A stretch of DNA of 6,249 nucleotides from an uncultured Pseudomonadota bacterium (GTDB lineage: Bacteria; Pseudomonadota; Gammaproteobacteria; Steroidobacterales; Steroidobacteraceae). A program made the position numbers and the translations under genes. Below are positions 5,068 to 6,249 of this stretch, piece by piece. The notes under the pieces were generated by a model that saw only the letters and a program-made list of their open reading frames with translations, was not told the origin of the DNA and did no database searches. The stretch is taken from assembly GCA_903890265.1 (NCBI GenBank), contig CAITAM010000486.1, forward strand, positions 1 to 6,249, given 5' to 3'. Position 1 is the stretch's first letter. Each line of letters opens with the position of its first letter.

Positions 5068-6249
5068 TCACGGACCGAGCGCCCTCAGCGCCTCACCGGC
5101 CTCGGGACGGCGGGGCGCCGTGCGGGCGAGCTCTTCGAACAGCGCACGGGCCCGACCCGGGTCGCTCGTGGCGATCGCGGCGCCGAGGTGCAGCAGCGGA
5201 TCGTAGGCCGGGCGGAAGTCGCTGCTGATCCTGAGCACCTGCAGCAGCGGTCCCTGCAACTGATCGAGCATCGCCGAGGGGTCCGCTGTCGGTCGGATCG
5301 TGGTCCCTAACTCGATGAAGCGACGACGCGCCGCGAAGTAGGCCCCGAGCCTCGCCGCGACGTCGTCACCCGCTGCCCCCGCGAGCATCTCGGCAGGCTG
5401 CACGGACAGCTCACCGAGCAACGCCGCGAGGCGGCCGGCCGGCGTCGAGTCCGGCGCGTAGGTCACCCGCGGTGCGCCGTAGGCGACGACCGGGTGGTCG
5501 TCGGTGTTCAGCGGTGCAGGGTCGGCCCAGCGTTCGAGCGAGCGGGGTCCGCCGATGAAGGCGCCAAGGACCGCGAACTCGTCCTCGACGCCGAACGCGG
5601 CCCGCCGCTGCGCGCTCCCCATCGCATTCAGGCTCGCGCGGACCGCGGCCGGATCGAAGCCGGTGGCACCCGGGTGCGCGACCAGCCCGATCGTCGGGGT
5701 CACCAGGCTGTTGCTGGCCAAAATCGCGTAGCCGTCGGGGTTCGCTGTGAGGAAGGAGCGAACGATGCTCTTCAACGTCGCGAGATCCAGCTGATGCAGC
5801 GGCAGCCACTGGCAAAAGACGCCGCCCGGTTCGAGGCGATCGCGGATCGCCGCAAAATGCTCGACGGTGTAGAGCGTGCCCGTGCCGCTGCGGGCCGGAT
5901 GGTAGTTGTCGGCGACGATCACGTCATACCGAATCGCGGCCGTCTTGACGTAGCGGCGTGCGTCGGCGGCGATGAAATGCAGACGGGCGCGCGTCTCCGC
6001 GGGATAGGCCTGCGTGAATTCCGTCGCCGCGTCGATCACCTCGGGCAGGAGCTCCACGGCGTCGACCGTGACGCCCGGCGTCTCCGCCGCGGTGGCGGCG
6101 GTGTTGCCGGCGCCCACGCCGAGAAACAGCACGCGACGCGGCGCCGGATGCAGCAAGAGCGGCAGGAGGGCCTGGCGGCCGTCGACGCGCCGATCGGCGT
6201 TGGCGCCTTCCTGCTGGCGGTTGTTGATGCGCAGCCGGGACACGCCCGA
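5068..6249 (-). CDS. Spermidine synthase-like protein, C-terminal part (5' end outside window)
   Basis: 393 residues are visible and the frame stays open through 6249, so the N-terminus is missing. The GTG at 6243 is not taken as the start because family-like sequence (LRINNRQQEG, residues 6-15) begins at the edge. The class I methyltransferase/aminopropyltransferase fold is clear: RRVLFLGVGAGNT (38-50) is the nucleotide-binding glycine loop, VDAVELLPEVI (62-72) ends strand 2 with the ribose-binding acid Glu66, AADARRY is at 94-100, and YDVIVADNYHP is at 108-118. LYTVEHF and EPGGVFCQWLPLHQLD follow, then LNTDDHPVVAY (247-257). The last 50 or so residues are helical and TPR-like. This matches the fused type with an N-terminal membrane domain ahead of a synthase-like domain, so a membrane part is expected upstream, off the window. 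His117 replaces the second Asp of the spermidine synthase D-x-x-D site, so true spermidine synthesis is doubtful and the substrate is unknown. Confidence 0.85.
   Translation of the reverse strand, partial: SGVSRLRINNRQQEGANADRRVDGRQALLPLLLHPAPRRVLFLGVGAGNTAATAAETPGVTVDAVELLPEVIDAATEFTQAYPAETRARLHFIAADARRYVKTAAIRYDVIVADNYHPARSGTGTLYTVEHFAAIRDRLEPGGVFCQWLPLHQLDLATLKSIVRSFLTANPDGYAILASNSLVTPTIGLVAHPGATGFDPAAVRASLNAMGSAQRRAAFGVEDEFAVLGAFIGGPRSLERWADPAPLNTDDHPVVAYGAPRVTYAPDSTPAGRLAALLGELSVQPAEMLAGAAGDDVAARLGAYFAARRRFIELGTTIRPTADPSAMLDQLQGPLLQVLRISSDFRPAYDPLLHLGAAIATSDPGRARALFEELARTAPRRPEAGEALRALGP

Noticed and set aside
6241..6243. GTG at the right edge as the true start of the synthase-like gene
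   Set aside because: The frame stays open to the window end and the visible part begins inside the conserved domain, so the gene is truncated by the window rather than starting here.

Overview
The window looks like an ordinary chromosomal stretch from a GC-rich proteobacterium, most likely a beta- or gammaproteobacterium. Supporting signs are the high GC with GC-rich third codon positions, a PEP-CTERM/VPLPA-type sorting signal, an outer-membrane barrel with a C-terminal Phe, a DUF3313 protein and a WXXGXW-repeat protein. The genus cannot be named from this sequence alone.

Layout, left to right. A complete tRNA-Thr(UGU) with encoded CCA (69-144) sits behind a plausible stable-RNA promoter. 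It is followed after 46 bases by a lipocalin-like protein (191-703) with a twin-arginine-like signal. A run of palindromes and then a good intrinsic terminator (807-843) close that unit. Next come an exosortase-type cell-surface protein with a TTG start (1002-1652), a predicted outer-membrane beta-barrel (1780-2700) and a DUF3313 periplasmic protein (2827-3504), all on the plus strand. The minus strand carries a DUF4124/WXXGXW-repeat protein (3565-4827), convergent with the DUF3313 gene. It also carries the C-terminal part of a spermidine-synthase-like methyltransferase-fold protein (5068 to beyond 6249), which runs off the right edge.

All five complete proteins have export signals, so the window has a cell-envelope theme. 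No shared pathway can be read from it. The genes have individual ribosome-binding sites and gaps of about 125-300 bases, with hairpins in several gaps, so they look like mostly separate transcription units rather than one operon. I see no mobile element, integrase, CRISPR array, toxin-antitoxin pair or defence gene. I do not find a convincing undescribed system. The points most worth checking are the lost second acidic residue in the synthase-like protein, the composite WXXGXW protein, the C-rich leader of the PEP-CTERM gene, and the palindromes after the lipocalin gene.
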